This document shows, piece by piece, positions 36,103 to 43,998 of a stretch of DNA of 64,000 bases. The position numbers and the translations under genes were made by a program. The stretch is from the NCBI RefSeq assembly GCF_004368965.1, contig NZ_SORO01000002.1, positions 310,001-374,000 on the forward strand. Reading direction: 5' to 3'. The notes below the pieces were generated by a model that was not told the DNA's origin, made no database searches, and was given only the letters and a program-made list of their open reading frames with translations. The stretch is from Leptospira meyeri. GTDB lineage: Bacteria; Spirochaetota; Leptospiria; Leptospirales; Leptospiraceae. Each line of letters starts with the position of its first letter. Position 1 is the first letter of the stretch.

Positions 36103-37260
36103 GTGATAGAAGAAAGAATCAAGTTTATAGCAGCTGTTAAAAGTGGCAATTGGTGTTTTGCTGATCTTTGCAGAGACTTTAATATCTCAAGAAAAACTGG
36201 ATATAAGTATCTAAAGAATTATGAGTCGGAAGGTATCGACGGACTCAAAGATAAATCTAGAAAAAGAATCACGCAGTCCAATGAAACTCCAAAGAAAATC
36301 GTTCACCTAATCGTATCGTTACGAGAAGACCATCCTTCTTGGGGACCTAAAAAACTTCGTCCCATACTTAGAGCAAAGTTTCACCGCATGAAACAGATTC
36401 CAAGTGAAACTACGATTGGAAACATTCTTCGCAAAAAAGGCCTAGTCAAACCTAAGAAAAAAAAACCAAGAGTGCCTCAGTCTTTATTTCCTTTCTCTGA
36501 TGTAGTCGCTCCCAATGATGTTTGGTGTGTTGATTTTAAAGGCCATTTTACAGTAGGTAATGGTAATCGCTGCGATCCGCTTACAATAACAGATGCACAT
36601 AGTCGTTACCTTTTAGCTTGTGAAATCCTGAATAAAACGAATGCAGAGCAAACAAAAGCAGTATTTGAAAGGGTATTTAAAGAGTATGGACTTCCGCAGG
36701 CAATCAAATCAGATAATGGATCACCTTTTGCAAGTAAGGCCATTGGCGGCTTAACTAGTCTTTCTATATGGTGGTTGAAATTTGGGATCCGACCGGAACG
36801 TATAGAACCAGGCAAACCATCACAAAATGGTCGCCACGAAAGAATGCACAGAACACTCAAAGAAGAAACTGCATTACCTCCAAGGTCTAGTTTGGATGCT
36901 CAACAGCTTGCCTTTGATAGATTCCGTGATGAGTTCAACAAGGTAAGACCGCATGAAGCTTTAGGTTTTCTTACACCTTCTAAAGTCTATAAATCTTCTA
37001 AAAGGACATTCCCAAAAAGAATTCTAGAGGTAGCTTATCCAACTCATATTGTTACAGATAAAGTTCACGAAAGTGGTTTTGCGCAGTACGGGCCCCATCG
37101 AGTGTTCTTTGGGAATCCTTTTATTGGAGAGGTAGTTGGCTTTGAAGAGATCTCTGACAGGCATTGTCGTCTTTACTTTTCGAATGCAATTCTTGGAATT
37201 TTGGATTTGTATACAAGTAAAGTGTTGAAATACCAGAGAATATTGTATAGAATTGACTAG
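36103..37260 (+). CDS. IS481-family transposase
   Basis: The 385-residue protein has an N-terminal HTH (ADLCRDFNISRKTGYKYLKNYESEG, residues about 20-45) and a second HTH-like region. The rve-type integrase core has Asp in VWCVDFKGHF (about 145), Asp in IKSDNGSPFAS (about 205) and Glu in NGRHERMHRTLKEE (about 248), the DDE triad. It ends with a beta-rich domain. The start is GTG 36103 with A-A-G-G about 8 nt upstream. The gene appears intact, so the element may still be active. Confidence 0.92.
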   Translation: MIEERIKFIAAVKSGNWCFADLCRDFNISRKTGYKYLKNYESEGIDGLKDKSRKRITQSNETPKKIVHLIVSLREDHPSWGPKKLRPILRAKFHRMKQIPSETTIGNILRKKGLVKPKKKKPRVPQSLFPFSDVVAPNDVWCVDFKGHFTVGNGNRCDPLTITDAHSRYLLACEILNKTNAEQTKAVFERVFKEYGLPQAIKSDNGSPFASKAIGGLTSLSIWWLKFGIRPERIEPGKPSQNGRHERMHRTLKEETALPPRSSLDAQQLAFDRFRDEFNKVRPHEALGFLTPSKVYKSSKRTFPKRILEVAYPTHIVTDKVHESGFAQYGPHRVFFGNPFIGEVVGFEEISDRHCRLYFSNAILGILDLYTSKVLKYQRILYRID

Positions 37261-37265
37261 CAAAA

Positions 37266-37315
37266 GTGTAACCCATGTGAGTGATCTAATGTGTTACCGA
37301 TGTGCCTTTCCATAC
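37266..37315 (-). repeat. Right inverted repeat of the insertion sequence
   Basis: Read on the minus strand it begins GTATGGAAAGG, continues CGGTAACA and ends ACTCACATGGGTTACAC, mirroring the left end. The short-chain dehydrogenase fragment starts directly outside it. Confidence 0.65.
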
Positions 37316-37389
37316 ATGCATCTTCTTTTATCACAGGACATATCCTTGATATCAATGGTGGTGGTTTTCTACCAGGTGGCGGTCATTAA
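37316..37389 (+). pseudogene. C-terminal remnant of a short-chain dehydrogenase/reductase
   Basis: Directly outside the right IS end, one frame reads S-S-F-I-T-G-H-I-L-D-I-N-G-G-G then FLPGGGH and a TAA stop at 37387-37389. The ITG-x-x-L-x-x-(N/D)-GG pattern is the hallmark end of classical SDR enzymes such as FabG-like reductases. The other roughly 220 residues are absent: the DNA left of the element (35938-36003) shows no SDR sequence in any frame. So the gene was lost by insertion plus deletion, or two loci were joined. It may have been the last gene of the preceding operon, but that is not shown. Confidence 0.75.
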
Positions 37390-37404
37390 GATTTAGGAAT
37401 TTAG

Positions 37405-37434
37405 CAGTTACCACTTAAGTTTTAGTGGTAACTG
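37405..37434 (+). terminator. Terminator-like hairpin after the SDR remnant
   Basis: CAGTTACCACT and AGTGGTAACTG are a perfect 11-bp inverted repeat with an 8-nt loop, followed by TCCTTTCT. It lies 15 bp after the remnant's stop codon and probably ended the lost SDR transcript. Confidence 0.6.
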
Positions 37435-37481
37435 TCCTTTCTGTATATCAATACCACCTTTCCATCCTTTGATGATAAAAG

Positions 37482-37516
37482 ATCCCCTAAATTTCGAATC
37501 TTCTAGATGAGGGGAT
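37482..37516 (+). terminator. Candidate terminator, possibly bidirectional
   Basis: ATCCCCT and AGGGGAT enclose a 21-nt loop and are followed on the plus strand by TTTTATTTTTTTTT. On the minus strand the same stem is followed by CTTTTAT, so it may also end the PII-like/DUF1538 transcript, whose last codon is at 37519. Confidence 0.55.
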
Positions 37517-37518
37517 TT

Positions 37519-38643
37519 TTATTTTTTTTTACCTAGTTTCGATTGGTAAGAAAAAGCTCTTGGAATTTCGATCGTGTAAACAATCCCTTCTGTTTCTTCT
37601 CCAAAAAAACCTGTTTCTTCCAATACGGTGAGTACTTCTGAAAGATTTTTTTTCGGAATCAAAATGTTGGCAGCTTCCCTTGCGGGAGTGAATGCGTTCT
37701 TTTCATTTTGGGAATGAACTAATTTGTTTAGAGAAATAGTCGAACTAGAAACTCCGACTTTTCGTAGACTAGCAAGTGTAGATTCAATGGATTCCTCTTT
37801 GCAGTTGATGACAACGTTTACTCCTTCAAAATAATTTCTATGACGAGCCGATTGTCTGAATTGATTGGACTTTTTTCTCCATTCCATATTTCCGTATAAT
37901 TGATCTAAGGCGGAAATGATTTGGTCCATACTGGCTGCCTGTTTGGGTCCTTCCAAACTGACTTTTGTATTGAGTAAACCTCGGCCAATCGGGAATTCAA
38001 AAATAAATCCTCTTCCTGGTAAATCTAACCGGCCTACCTCGATAATAAAGTCCATCGCATGTTCCGCATCAGAAGAGTGGACAACCAATTTTAAAATTTC
38101 TTTTTCTTTCGGGATTGTGATTCTTAAAAGTCCCAATTGGTCACGTAAACCAGTTCCTGTTCCATAACTAATGGTAGGAACGGCCACTCCATTTTGTAGA
38201 ATCAAACGAGCAATGGGTTCTGCTGATCCTCGAGGCAAAATACAAAAAATTCCAGTGAGTCCAGAAAAACCAATCGTTTTTGTTTTTTCTTCTGTTGTTG
38301 CAATGTAGTCCGTCGGGACGGGACTGTGGAATTCAATGGTCTCTGAATAGACACTGCCGTGTCCTGGGATGTTCAATTCAGCTGCATCCTTGAAAAGAGA
38401 AAGTAAAAAGTTTTCAGTAGATGCTTCACAAGAAACTTCAAAGATCGTAACAGGTGTATCAATGATAGAATGATTTTGATAAAAATCAAAAAGAAGCCAA
38501 CCTCTTTTAGCAAGGACTGGATACCTACCAGGTTCCATATGGAAATAGTGAATTTGATTCCGTTTTAATGCGGCAACAACAAGGTCAGTTAAATCTCTAT
38601 GTACGATTGCCGTGATTCGTATTGCTTTTTGTTTAGAATGCAT
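37519..38643 (-). CDS. PII-like (GlnB-fold) tandem-domain protein partnered with DUF1538 transporter
   Basis: The 374-residue soluble protein seems to hold up to three to four related alpha/beta units. Units such as KAIRITAIVHRDLTDLVVAALKRNQI, IFCILPRGSAEPIARLIL, and LLRITIPKEKEILKLVVH with DAEHAMDFIIEVGRLDLPGRGFIFEFPIG resemble PII/GlnB-type nucleotide sensors, including the DLPGRGF and NIPGHGSVY turns. PII-like proteins regulate membrane transporters in response to nucleotides or metabolites. The gene starts 1 bp after the stop of the DUF1538 gene, so the two are co-translated and the partner is clear from position. The ligand is not predictable. Confidence 0.7.
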   Translation of the reverse strand: MHSKQKAIRITAIVHRDLTDLVVAALKRNQIHYFHMEPGRYPVLAKRGWLLFDFYQNHSIIDTPVTIFEVSCEASTENFLLSLFKDAAELNIPGHGSVYSETIEFHSPVPTDYIATTEEKTKTIGFSGLTGIFCILPRGSAEPIARLILQNGVAVPTISYGTGTGLRDQLGLLRITIPKEKEILKLVVHSSDAEHAMDFIIEVGRLDLPGRGFIFEFPIGRGLLNTKVSLEGPKQAASMDQIISALDQLYGNMEWRKKSNQFRQSARHRNYFEGVNVVINCKEESIESTLASLRKVGVSSSTISLNKLVHSQNEKNAFTPAREAANILIPKKNLSEVLTVLEETGFFGEETEGIVYTIEIPRAFSYQSKLGKKK

Positions 38644-38644
38644 T

Positions 38645-40549
38645 TTATTTCTCTTTTAACTCTGAATCACGTAACGAAAGTTTGCGGGAATTCTCAACAA
38701 TCATACCCATAATCAAAACAGATAGGATGGGAAAAGCTGATGCGGCTGCTAAAATTCCAAACCCATCGACGGTCCCGATTTGGTTACCAATCCCAAGTCC
38801 CATGGCGATGATCAGCGGAACGGTGATGGGACCTGTGGTCACACCGGCACTATCCCAGGCTATATCAATAAATTCAGGTTTGCTAAATGTATTTAGAAAA
38901 AGAAGTAAAAGATAAATTGGAACAACTATCCAAACCAAAGGAATTTCTAATAGAATTTTTAACATTCCAAGAAGAGTCCCTAATCCTACTCCGACCGCCA
39001 CAGATTGGATTAATAGTGATTTTCGAAATGTACCAACAGTTGTTTCTTCAACTGTGTTTCCTAAAGCAGATAAAGCCGGTTCGGCGAGTGTTGCACTATA
39101 ACCCAAAAAGAAAGCGAATACAAGAACGACTAGGTAACCTAATAAATTGTCTTCTTTTCCGAAAATAGGTCCGTGGATGGGAACATATTCATACACTTTG
39201 TTTTTTTGATTCCAGTTTTCTTCATGGTAGGGAATCCCTGTATAGGACTTTCTTTCTTTGAGATAAAAGAATTTTTCTTCCTTCCCGTCTTCGTTGACTG
39301 CTTTCAAAACAGATTTTGGGTTAAAGTTAGGAATGAATTTTGTGGAATCGATCAGTTCGATGGAACGAAAGGTGGAAGGAAGTTTTCCGCCGACTTGGTC
39401 TCCCAGTTTATTTAATCCGAAGATGATCCCAAAATTAAAAATGCTGAGACCAATGATAGAGAATCCAATCCCCAAAAACACTTCTTCCGGGTAGGATATT
39501 TTTTCTTTTAGAATTAATCCCAAAAACAAAAGTAAAAAAATCGACAAAGGTAAAATGGCTCTGATTGCCAATTCGAAAGCATTAAAAATATTTTCTTTTG
39601 CCTTTTTGAAAAACTCAGGTGGATTGATTTTTTTTGGTAAAGATACTTCTTTTTTTGAAGGAATTTTATATGAATCACCAAGCAGAAGTTTGGCTTCTTC
39701 CAATTTGATTCCTTGGTTAAAAAATAATTCTTCTGGCATTGGTTTGGGAAGTTTTCCAGAAAAATACATTCCTACTAAAAAAACAGAGAGGATAGGAAAA
39801 AGGGAAGCTAGGGTCACCACTCCATAAGCACTGCTTTGTTCATTTTTTTCTGCAACCTTCGAAATCCCGATTCCCAGAGCCACAACCAGTGGGACAGTGA
39901 CAGGTCCCGTTGTCACCGCTCCCGAATCCCAAGCAAGACCAGAAATAAATTTTAAATTTTCATCAAAGTATGCATATATACTTACACCTAACAGCAAAAC
40001 GATGGTTGGCACAAGGATTCGCATTAAAGAAAATCCAAATAAAAATCGCAACATCCCAAAAACAACTGAGATCCCAACGCCGATGGCAATGGATAAATAA
40101 AGATAGTGAGAGCCTTCATTTAATAAAAAATATAGTAGGGGAGCATCCCAAGGTGCCACCTTACTACCACAGGCGCGAAGAATGGTGATGGCTGGTTCAG
40201 CAAGAGTGGCACCAACTCCCATCAAAATGGAAAAAAGGATGATGCTAAGAATTCCTAATTTCTGGGGAAGGCGAAGTCCTAATGCCTCACCTAAGGGCAT
40301 TAGGCCCAAAAACAGCCCTTCCAAAAAGAAGGCTAAACCAAGAATTACCGCAGAAATTCCTAGGGCAATTAGTCCTGCTTCTTTGATGGGAATTCGCAAA
40401 ACAAATAATTGAAATAGAGCAAGATAGAGAACAATCCAGATGACGGCTTTGATTTGGTCCCAAATTTTTTTCTGAAAGTAGGGTAAGATTAAAGTGATGG
40501 ATTCACGAAACCCAATGTGAATGGATTCTTCTTTTTCGTTCCTTGCCAT
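38645..40549 (-). CDS. Tandem DUF1538 integral membrane transporter
   Basis: The 634-residue protein has around 12-14 hydrophobic segments arranged as two homologous halves. Both repeat the family signatures: ATLAEPA (about residues 114 and 482), a W-D-S-(G)-A-(G)-V-T-T-G-P-(V/I)-T-V-P-L block (about 214 and 580), and ASLFPILSV/AASAFPILSV. DUF1538 proteins in Halomonas (UmpA and UmpB) have been reported to act together as a Na+/H+ antiporter. Here both halves are fused in one chain. A soluble loop (about residues 290-320 and 400-445) separates them. The downstream PII-like gene suggests allosteric control. Confidence 0.8.
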   Translation of the reverse strand: MARNEKEESIHIGFRESITLILPYFQKKIWDQIKAVIWIVLYLALFQLFVLRIPIKEAGLIALGISAVILGLAFFLEGLFLGLMPLGEALGLRLPQKLGILSIILFSILMGVGATLAEPAITILRACGSKVAPWDAPLLYFLLNEGSHYLYLSIAIGVGISVVFGMLRFLFGFSLMRILVPTIVLLLGVSIYAYFDENLKFISGLAWDSGAVTTGPVTVPLVVALGIGISKVAEKNEQSSAYGVVTLASLFPILSVFLVGMYFSGKLPKPMPEELFFNQGIKLEEAKLLLGDSYKIPSKKEVSLPKKINPPEFFKKAKENIFNAFELAIRAILPLSIFLLLFLGLILKEKISYPEEVFLGIGFSIIGLSIFNFGIIFGLNKLGDQVGGKLPSTFRSIELIDSTKFIPNFNPKSVLKAVNEDGKEEKFFYLKERKSYTGIPYHEENWNQKNKVYEYVPIHGPIFGKEDNLLGYLVVLVFAFFLGYSATLAEPALSALGNTVEETTVGTFRKSLLIQSVAVGVGLGTLLGMLKILLEIPLVWIVVPIYLLLLFLNTFSKPEFIDIAWDSAGVTTGPITVPLIIAMGLGIGNQIGTVDGFGILAAASAFPILSVLIMGMIVENSRKLSLRDSELKEK

Positions 40550-40604
40550 TATGACAAACTGACTAGGAAAATCTTTCTTGGAAAGGGAATAATTTCAAAA
40601 GAAT

Positions 40605-40628
40605 GTCTCCTGGCACATGCCAGGAGAC
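40605..40628 (-). terminator. Strong hairpin downstream of rhodanese lipoprotein gene
   Basis: GTCTCCTGGC and GCCAGGAGAC are a perfect 10-bp inverted repeat with a 4-nt loop. On the minus strand ATTCTTTTG follows. It lies 22 bp beyond the stop at 40651 and separates that gene from the DUF1538 operon. Confidence 0.65.
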
Positions 40629-40650
40629 GGAGTGTAAACTGGGAAAGAGA

Positions 40651-42144
40651 TTAGTACTTATAAGCCTTATCTTCTTGGATGAATTTTTTAGTGGTGGTTG
40701 CGGTGAGATTGACTGTTGGGCGAACCACATGGGTTGGTTCATTGTACCAAAGGAAGGTAGAGACGCTGGAAGTATCTGTTCTCCATTTGAAGTCCGCAGG
40801 TACTTGATTGATGGCATTTGTACCATGTCCAGCTACTAGTGCTGTCCATTCCACAAGAGATCCATCATAATAGACTGTTGGGTATCCAAGGATATTTAGA
40901 GAAGCAAATCCATTAACCTGTGCTTCAAAGTTTGTACGGCATTGGCTGATAATAGTAGTACCTGGTGTGTAAACAGCTCGTGTTGTATCAAACAATGTTT
41001 TGATGGCTGCTTTGTCTAAGAATTCATATCCATCTGCATTGTCTTTGAGAAGATCCGCCCAAGGAAACGTTTTTGAAGATTTGATATTTCCTTCAAAAGG
41101 AACAAATGTTTGGTTTCCTGCGCTGGCTGAGGGTGCACCGGAAGATTGAAAGGAAGTTGTGATATAGACTTGGTTTCCTGGGTTTGTTAGAAGTGCATTT
41201 CGTGCCACGTTTAAACCATCAGCAGTTCCATTATACTGAGTTTGAGGTCTTGCATCGATGATCTGCTGTTTGGCGGTAAGTCCGGGAAGATTTGCAGTCC
41301 CTCCAGTTCTTGCAATCTCATAAATGTCTTCCAATCCAAGGGTAAGCACGGTGTTATCAACTCGTAGTTGTTTCACTGAAAATCCGGCGTTCCTTTCTAA
41401 GTTGATTCCAGACCGATTTGCAGAGAGAGGAATTCCTGCACCTGTTGCTTTTTTGTTCAAGTTTCCATTGAGAATCGCCAAGTTTTTGATATCTGCTCCC
41501 CAATAGCGCAACCAATATATGGCCCTTGTGACATCTTGTACGGCACCTGCACCCACCGCTTTTGCTGGATAGGCTCCTGCCGTGATTCCATTTCCTGTAC
41601 CAACTGTAAAAACAACTAAATCTTTTGAGAGATTGATTCCAAAAGTTTTTAGCCAATCATCTACAAACTGACCATTTGCCTGGTAACGAACTGAATTGGA
41701 GAATAGGCCTGTGTCTCTTGTTTGATTGAAACGGAATCCTCCATTTGGCAGATCAACAGTTTTATAATCATCTAAAAGGTATACATAGACTCCCTGGCTT
41801 GGATTTTCAGCGATATACGGGGAAGCAGCTCCACCTGCAACTCGATCTGCCGCATCTGTTTGTAAGATGATCAGGTTCCCACTTATATGGCTTGGTTTGT
41901 TTGCAGACCAATTGTTTACAAATCGGGCCAAAGTTTGCGGAGTGATGAGTCCCCAATTGTTTTGGTTGTAATCATCAGCTGATTCGTTCACCAAATCGGT
42001 AGCGGAACTGACTTTGACTTGGTTTGCCGCAAATAGCAATAAACCAGCCAGCAATGTATTGTTGTCTTCTTTCTTTTCTGTACAAGATACCGCAAAGGAA
42101 AGTAGGAGGAAAGTTGTGAGTGATCGGGTCCAATTTTGAATCAT
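40651..42144 (-). CDS. Rhodanese-like lipoprotein with candidate active-site Cys
   Basis: The 497-residue protein has a leader ending FAVSC (Cys21), so it is lipid-anchored outside the inner membrane. Two rhodanese-type units seem to be present: residues about 60-230 (LARFVNNWSANKP, SGNLIILQTD, DLVVFTVGTGNGITA) and about 260-450 (QIIDARPQTQYNG, EGNIKSSKTFPW, TTIISQCRTNF, LNILGYPTVYYDGSLVEW). The S-Q-C-R-T loop (Cys about 402) is where the sulfur-carrying cysteine of rhodaneses sits. It would transfer sulfane sulfur in the periplasm or on the surface. It is a paralog of the protein at 61955-63406. An operator-like palindrome lies about 66 bp upstream. Confidence 0.75.
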   Translation of the reverse strand: MIQNWTRSLTTFLLLSFAVSCTEKKEDNNTLLAGLLLFAANQVKVSSATDLVNESADDYNQNNWGLITPQTLARFVNNWSANKPSHISGNLIILQTDAADRVAGGAASPYIAENPSQGVYVYLLDDYKTVDLPNGGFRFNQTRDTGLFSNSVRYQANGQFVDDWLKTFGINLSKDLVVFTVGTGNGITAGAYPAKAVGAGAVQDVTRAIYWLRYWGADIKNLAILNGNLNKKATGAGIPLSANRSGINLERNAGFSVKQLRVDNTVLTLGLEDIYEIARTGGTANLPGLTAKQQIIDARPQTQYNGTADGLNVARNALLTNPGNQVYITTSFQSSGAPSASAGNQTFVPFEGNIKSSKTFPWADLLKDNADGYEFLDKAAIKTLFDTTRAVYTPGTTIISQCRTNFEAQVNGFASLNILGYPTVYYDGSLVEWTALVAGHGTNAINQVPADFKWRTDTSSVSTFLWYNEPTHVVRPTVNLTATTTKKFIQEDKAYKY

Positions 42145-42209
42145 GGAGTTCTCCTTAATCTATATTCTTGGAATTGTTTTCGTAAACCCGAAGGTGAATG
42201 GGAAGTTAA

Positions 42210-42238
42210 TTCTGCTATAGCAGAAGTTAAATCTGCTA
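42210..42238. promoter_or_regulatory. Operator-like palindrome plus half-site
   Basis: TTCTGCTATAGCAGAA (42210-42225) is a perfect 16-bp palindrome. A further TCTGCTA half-site starts at 42232. It lies 66 bp upstream of the rhodanese lipoprotein start, in the usual range for a repressor or activator site. The 9-mer TATAGCAGA recurs in the repeat before the MetZ-type gene (59517-59525). No regulator can be named. Confidence 0.5.
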
Positions 42239-42489
42239 AAATAGAGCAAAGCATTGGAAATCAGGTCAGGATTTTGGAAATTGTTCGGTCCATTGGGCGT
42301 GGACTCGGTTTTCTGAACAAATCGCAGGAAATTTCTTTAAATTAATTTATGTTAGGTGATGTTAGAACGATGTCAAAGGTTTCAAGAGGAAAATAATCTA
42401 TTTAGACTTGCCAAAAATTCCGACAATTTCATTTTAAAAAAACGCTAGGCGTACATATATACCTGGCGGAAAACGATTTAACACTTGCC

Positions 42490-42505
42490 CCACTGTTCAC
42501 AGTGG
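42490..42505 (+). promoter_or_regulatory. Hairpin directly before the acpP ribosome site
   Basis: CCACTG and CAGTGG flank a TTCA loop and end 3 nt before the GGAGG ribosome site of acpP (42509-42513). It could stabilise the 5' end of this highly expressed mRNA or tune its translation. Confidence 0.4.
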
Positions 42506-42520
42506 CCTGGAGGATATAAA

Positions 42521-42754
42521 ATGGCAGATTTCGAAAAAATTAAGTCAATCATCGTAGAACAACTTGGTGTTGATGAGTCAGAAGTTACACCTGAAGCTCA
42601 CTTCATCAATGATCTTGGTGCTGACTCTCTTGATACAGTTGAGCTAGTAATGGCTCTTGAAGAAGAGTTTGGTGTGGAAATTTCTGACGAAGACGCAGAA
42701 AAAATCCAAACCGTAGGCGATGTAATTAAATTCATCGATAAACTTAAGGGGTAA
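42521..42754 (+). CDS. acpP: Acyl carrier protein
   Basis: The 77-residue acidic protein starts [17 protein letters not shown], with a strong GGAGG 7 nt upstream fixing ATG 42521. It contains the phosphopantetheine site G-A-D-S-L-D-T-V-E at Ser36 and the family sequence [17 protein letters not shown]. It carries growing acyl chains in the cytoplasm for fatty-acid and lipid A synthesis. The size matches the family (about 77-80 residues). It is followed by a hairpin and rnc, an arrangement common in bacteria. Confidence 0.97.
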   Translation: MADFEKIKSIIVEQLGVDESEVTPEAHFINDLGADSLDTVELVMALEEEFGVEISDEDAEKIQTVGDVIKFIDKLKG

Positions 42755-42769
42755 TTCCCAATCCAAAAA

Positions 42770-42796
42770 CCGGGTTCCCCGAATAGAGGAACCCGG
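42770..42796 (+). ncRNA. Stable hairpin between acpP and rnc
   Basis: CCGGGTTCC and GGAACCCGG form a perfect 9-bp stem with a 9-nt loop, 15 bp after acpP and 12 bp before the rnc start. No T-tract follows (ATCTTCG), so read-through is likely. It may act as an acpP 3' stabiliser or attenuator, or be an RNase III site in the rnc leader. It is listed as a structured RNA element, not an independent RNA gene. Confidence 0.45.
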
Positions 42797-42808
42797 ATCT
42801 TCGAACCC

Positions 42809-43537
42809 TTGTCCGACTCGATTCGTATCAAACTCCCACCTGAAAGAATTTCCTCCCTTAAAGAACTCCAAGTTTTAACGAAAACCCAATTTAAGGATAT
42901 TTCTCTTCTCCACCTAGCATTTGTTCACAGGTCATTCGCAAACGAAGACTCAGATCGTTATTTATCTGATAATGAACGTTTGGAGTTCCTTGGTGACTCG
43001 GTTCTTGGAATCTTAGCTGCTGAATTTTTATATAGATCCTTACCCAAGGGAAAAGAAGGGAAACTTGCAAAATTAAAAAGCAAAATGGTTTCAGCCCCCG
43101 CTATAGCGAAATTAGCGCGTGTGTATCGATTCCCTGAGTATTTACTCCTCGGCAAAGGCGAGAGGGACAAAGGGGAAGCTAATGCCAACCTACAAGCAGA
43201 TTGTTTTGAAGCCTTCCTTGGTGCTTTGTATTTGGACCAAGGTTTAGAAAGTTGCCGGAAGTTTCTCACTCCTCATTTCCAAATGATGGAAAAGGCAGTG
43301 GATGATGCCGAAGAAACAAAAGATTATAAAACCATTTTGCAGGAATTTTGCCAAAAGAAATGGAAAAAATTACCTGAATATTCTGTTATGAAAGAAGAGG
43401 GTCCTGATCACGATAAAGAATTCCTTGTTTCTGTTGTCCTGGAAAAAAATTTCCAAGCAACAGGGGAAGGAAAAAACAAACGTCGGGCAGAACAGATGGC
43501 AGCAAAAGCGGCCTTACGTTTTTTAAAAATACTATGA
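42809..43537 (+). CDS. rnc: Ribonuclease III
   Basis: The 242-residue enzyme has the signature N-E-R-L-E-F-L-G-D-S-V-L-G at about residues 49-61 with catalytic acidic residues, a second acidic site near Q-A-D-C-F-E-A-F-L-G-A-L-Y, and a C-terminal double-stranded-RNA-binding domain (DYKTILQEFCQKK, ending KRRAEQMAAKAALRFLKIL). It cuts double-stranded RNA in rRNA and mRNA processing. The start appears to be TTG 42809; no clear ribosome site is visible, so a hairpin upstream may affect initiation. The end overlaps the Nudix gene by 4 bp (ATGA). Confidence 0.95.
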   Translation: MSDSIRIKLPPERISSLKELQVLTKTQFKDISLLHLAFVHRSFANEDSDRYLSDNERLEFLGDSVLGILAAEFLYRSLPKGKEGKLAKLKSKMVSAPAIAKLARVYRFPEYLLLGKGERDKGEANANLQADCFEAFLGALYLDQGLESCRKFLTPHFQMMEKAVDDAEETKDYKTILQEFCQKKWKKLPEYSVMKEEGPDHDKEFLVSVVLEKNFQATGEGKNKRRAEQMAAKAALRFLKIL

Positions 43538-43998
43538 TCGATTTTTTATTAAAATCCAAATCGATGAGAGTCCGTGTCGCCGATCTCATCCAAGATCCCA
43601 AGGGTAAAATTTTGCTTGTACAACAGCAAAAAAAACAGTCTGGGTATTGGTTACTTCCCGGTGGTGGGATTGAATTTGGTGAGTCGGGAGAGGAAGCACT
43701 CAAACGAGAACTGAATGAAGAATTGTCTCTGGAAGTGAGTAAAATTGATTTTTTATTTTTAAATGAATCAATCGATCCAAATAAAAAACGCCACCTCATT
43801 CAGATTGTTTTTTTAACCAAGGTCAAAGATCTATTACCGGTATTGAATCCAAAAGAAAAGGCAATTTCTGGATTCGGTTATTTTACTACCAAAGAAATTT
43901 TGTCTATGGACATTCGGCCCGATATAAAACATTACTTCCGCGCAAAAACAACAAATAAACCTAGATATATTTCCAGCCCATGGGTGAATGAACCATGA
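43534..43998 (+). CDS. Nudix hydrolase
   Basis: The 154-residue protein contains the Nudix box: G-G-I-E-F-G-E-S-G-E-E-A, then R-E-L-N-E-E-L (residues about 48-68), matching G-x5-E-x7-R-E-x2-E-E. It hydrolyses a nucleoside diphosphate linked to another group; the substrate is not evident. The ATG overlaps the rnc stop (ATGA) and its own stop overlaps aroB by 4 bp, so rnc, this gene and aroB are translationally coupled. An internal ATG at residue 11 is a possible alternative start. Confidence 0.9.
   Translation: MIDFLLKSKSMRVRVADLIQDPKGKILLVQQQKKQSGYWLLPGGGIEFGESGEEALKRELNEELSLEVSKIDFLFLNESIDPNKKRHLIQIVFLTKVKDLLPVLNPKEKAISGFGYFTTKEILSMDIRPDIKHYFRAKTTNKPRYISSPWVNEP

Larger units (their letters stand above)
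36004..37315 (+). mobile_element. IS481-family insertion sequence
   Basis: One DDE transposase gene (36103-37260) is bounded by long imperfect inverted repeats. The outer ends match as GTATGGA (36004) and TCCATAC (37315). A second well-matched block lies further in: 36038-36054 against 37266-37282, 16 of 17 bases. The element is about 1.3 kb. No target-site duplication is obvious at these ends, so the exact termini are uncertain by a few bases. It lies between the GH3-type gene and a short-chain-dehydrogenase remnant and probably arrived with, or caused, a deletion. Confidence 0.75.
42145..42520. other. Divergent intergenic region before acpP
   Basis: This 376-bp gap separates the rhodanese lipoprotein gene (minus) from acpP (plus) and has no convincing gene. 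It contains the palindrome at 42210-42225 on the rhodanese side and a hairpin next to the acpP ribosome site. A TTGCCA near 42408 may be part of a promoter for acpP, but no good -10 partner was identified with confidence. Confidence 0.5.

Noticed and set aside
36038..37282. Inner 17-bp inverted repeats as the exact IS ends
   Set aside because: Matching sequence continues outward in the same order to GTATGGA/TCCATAC at 36004 and 37315, so the outer positions are the better boundaries.
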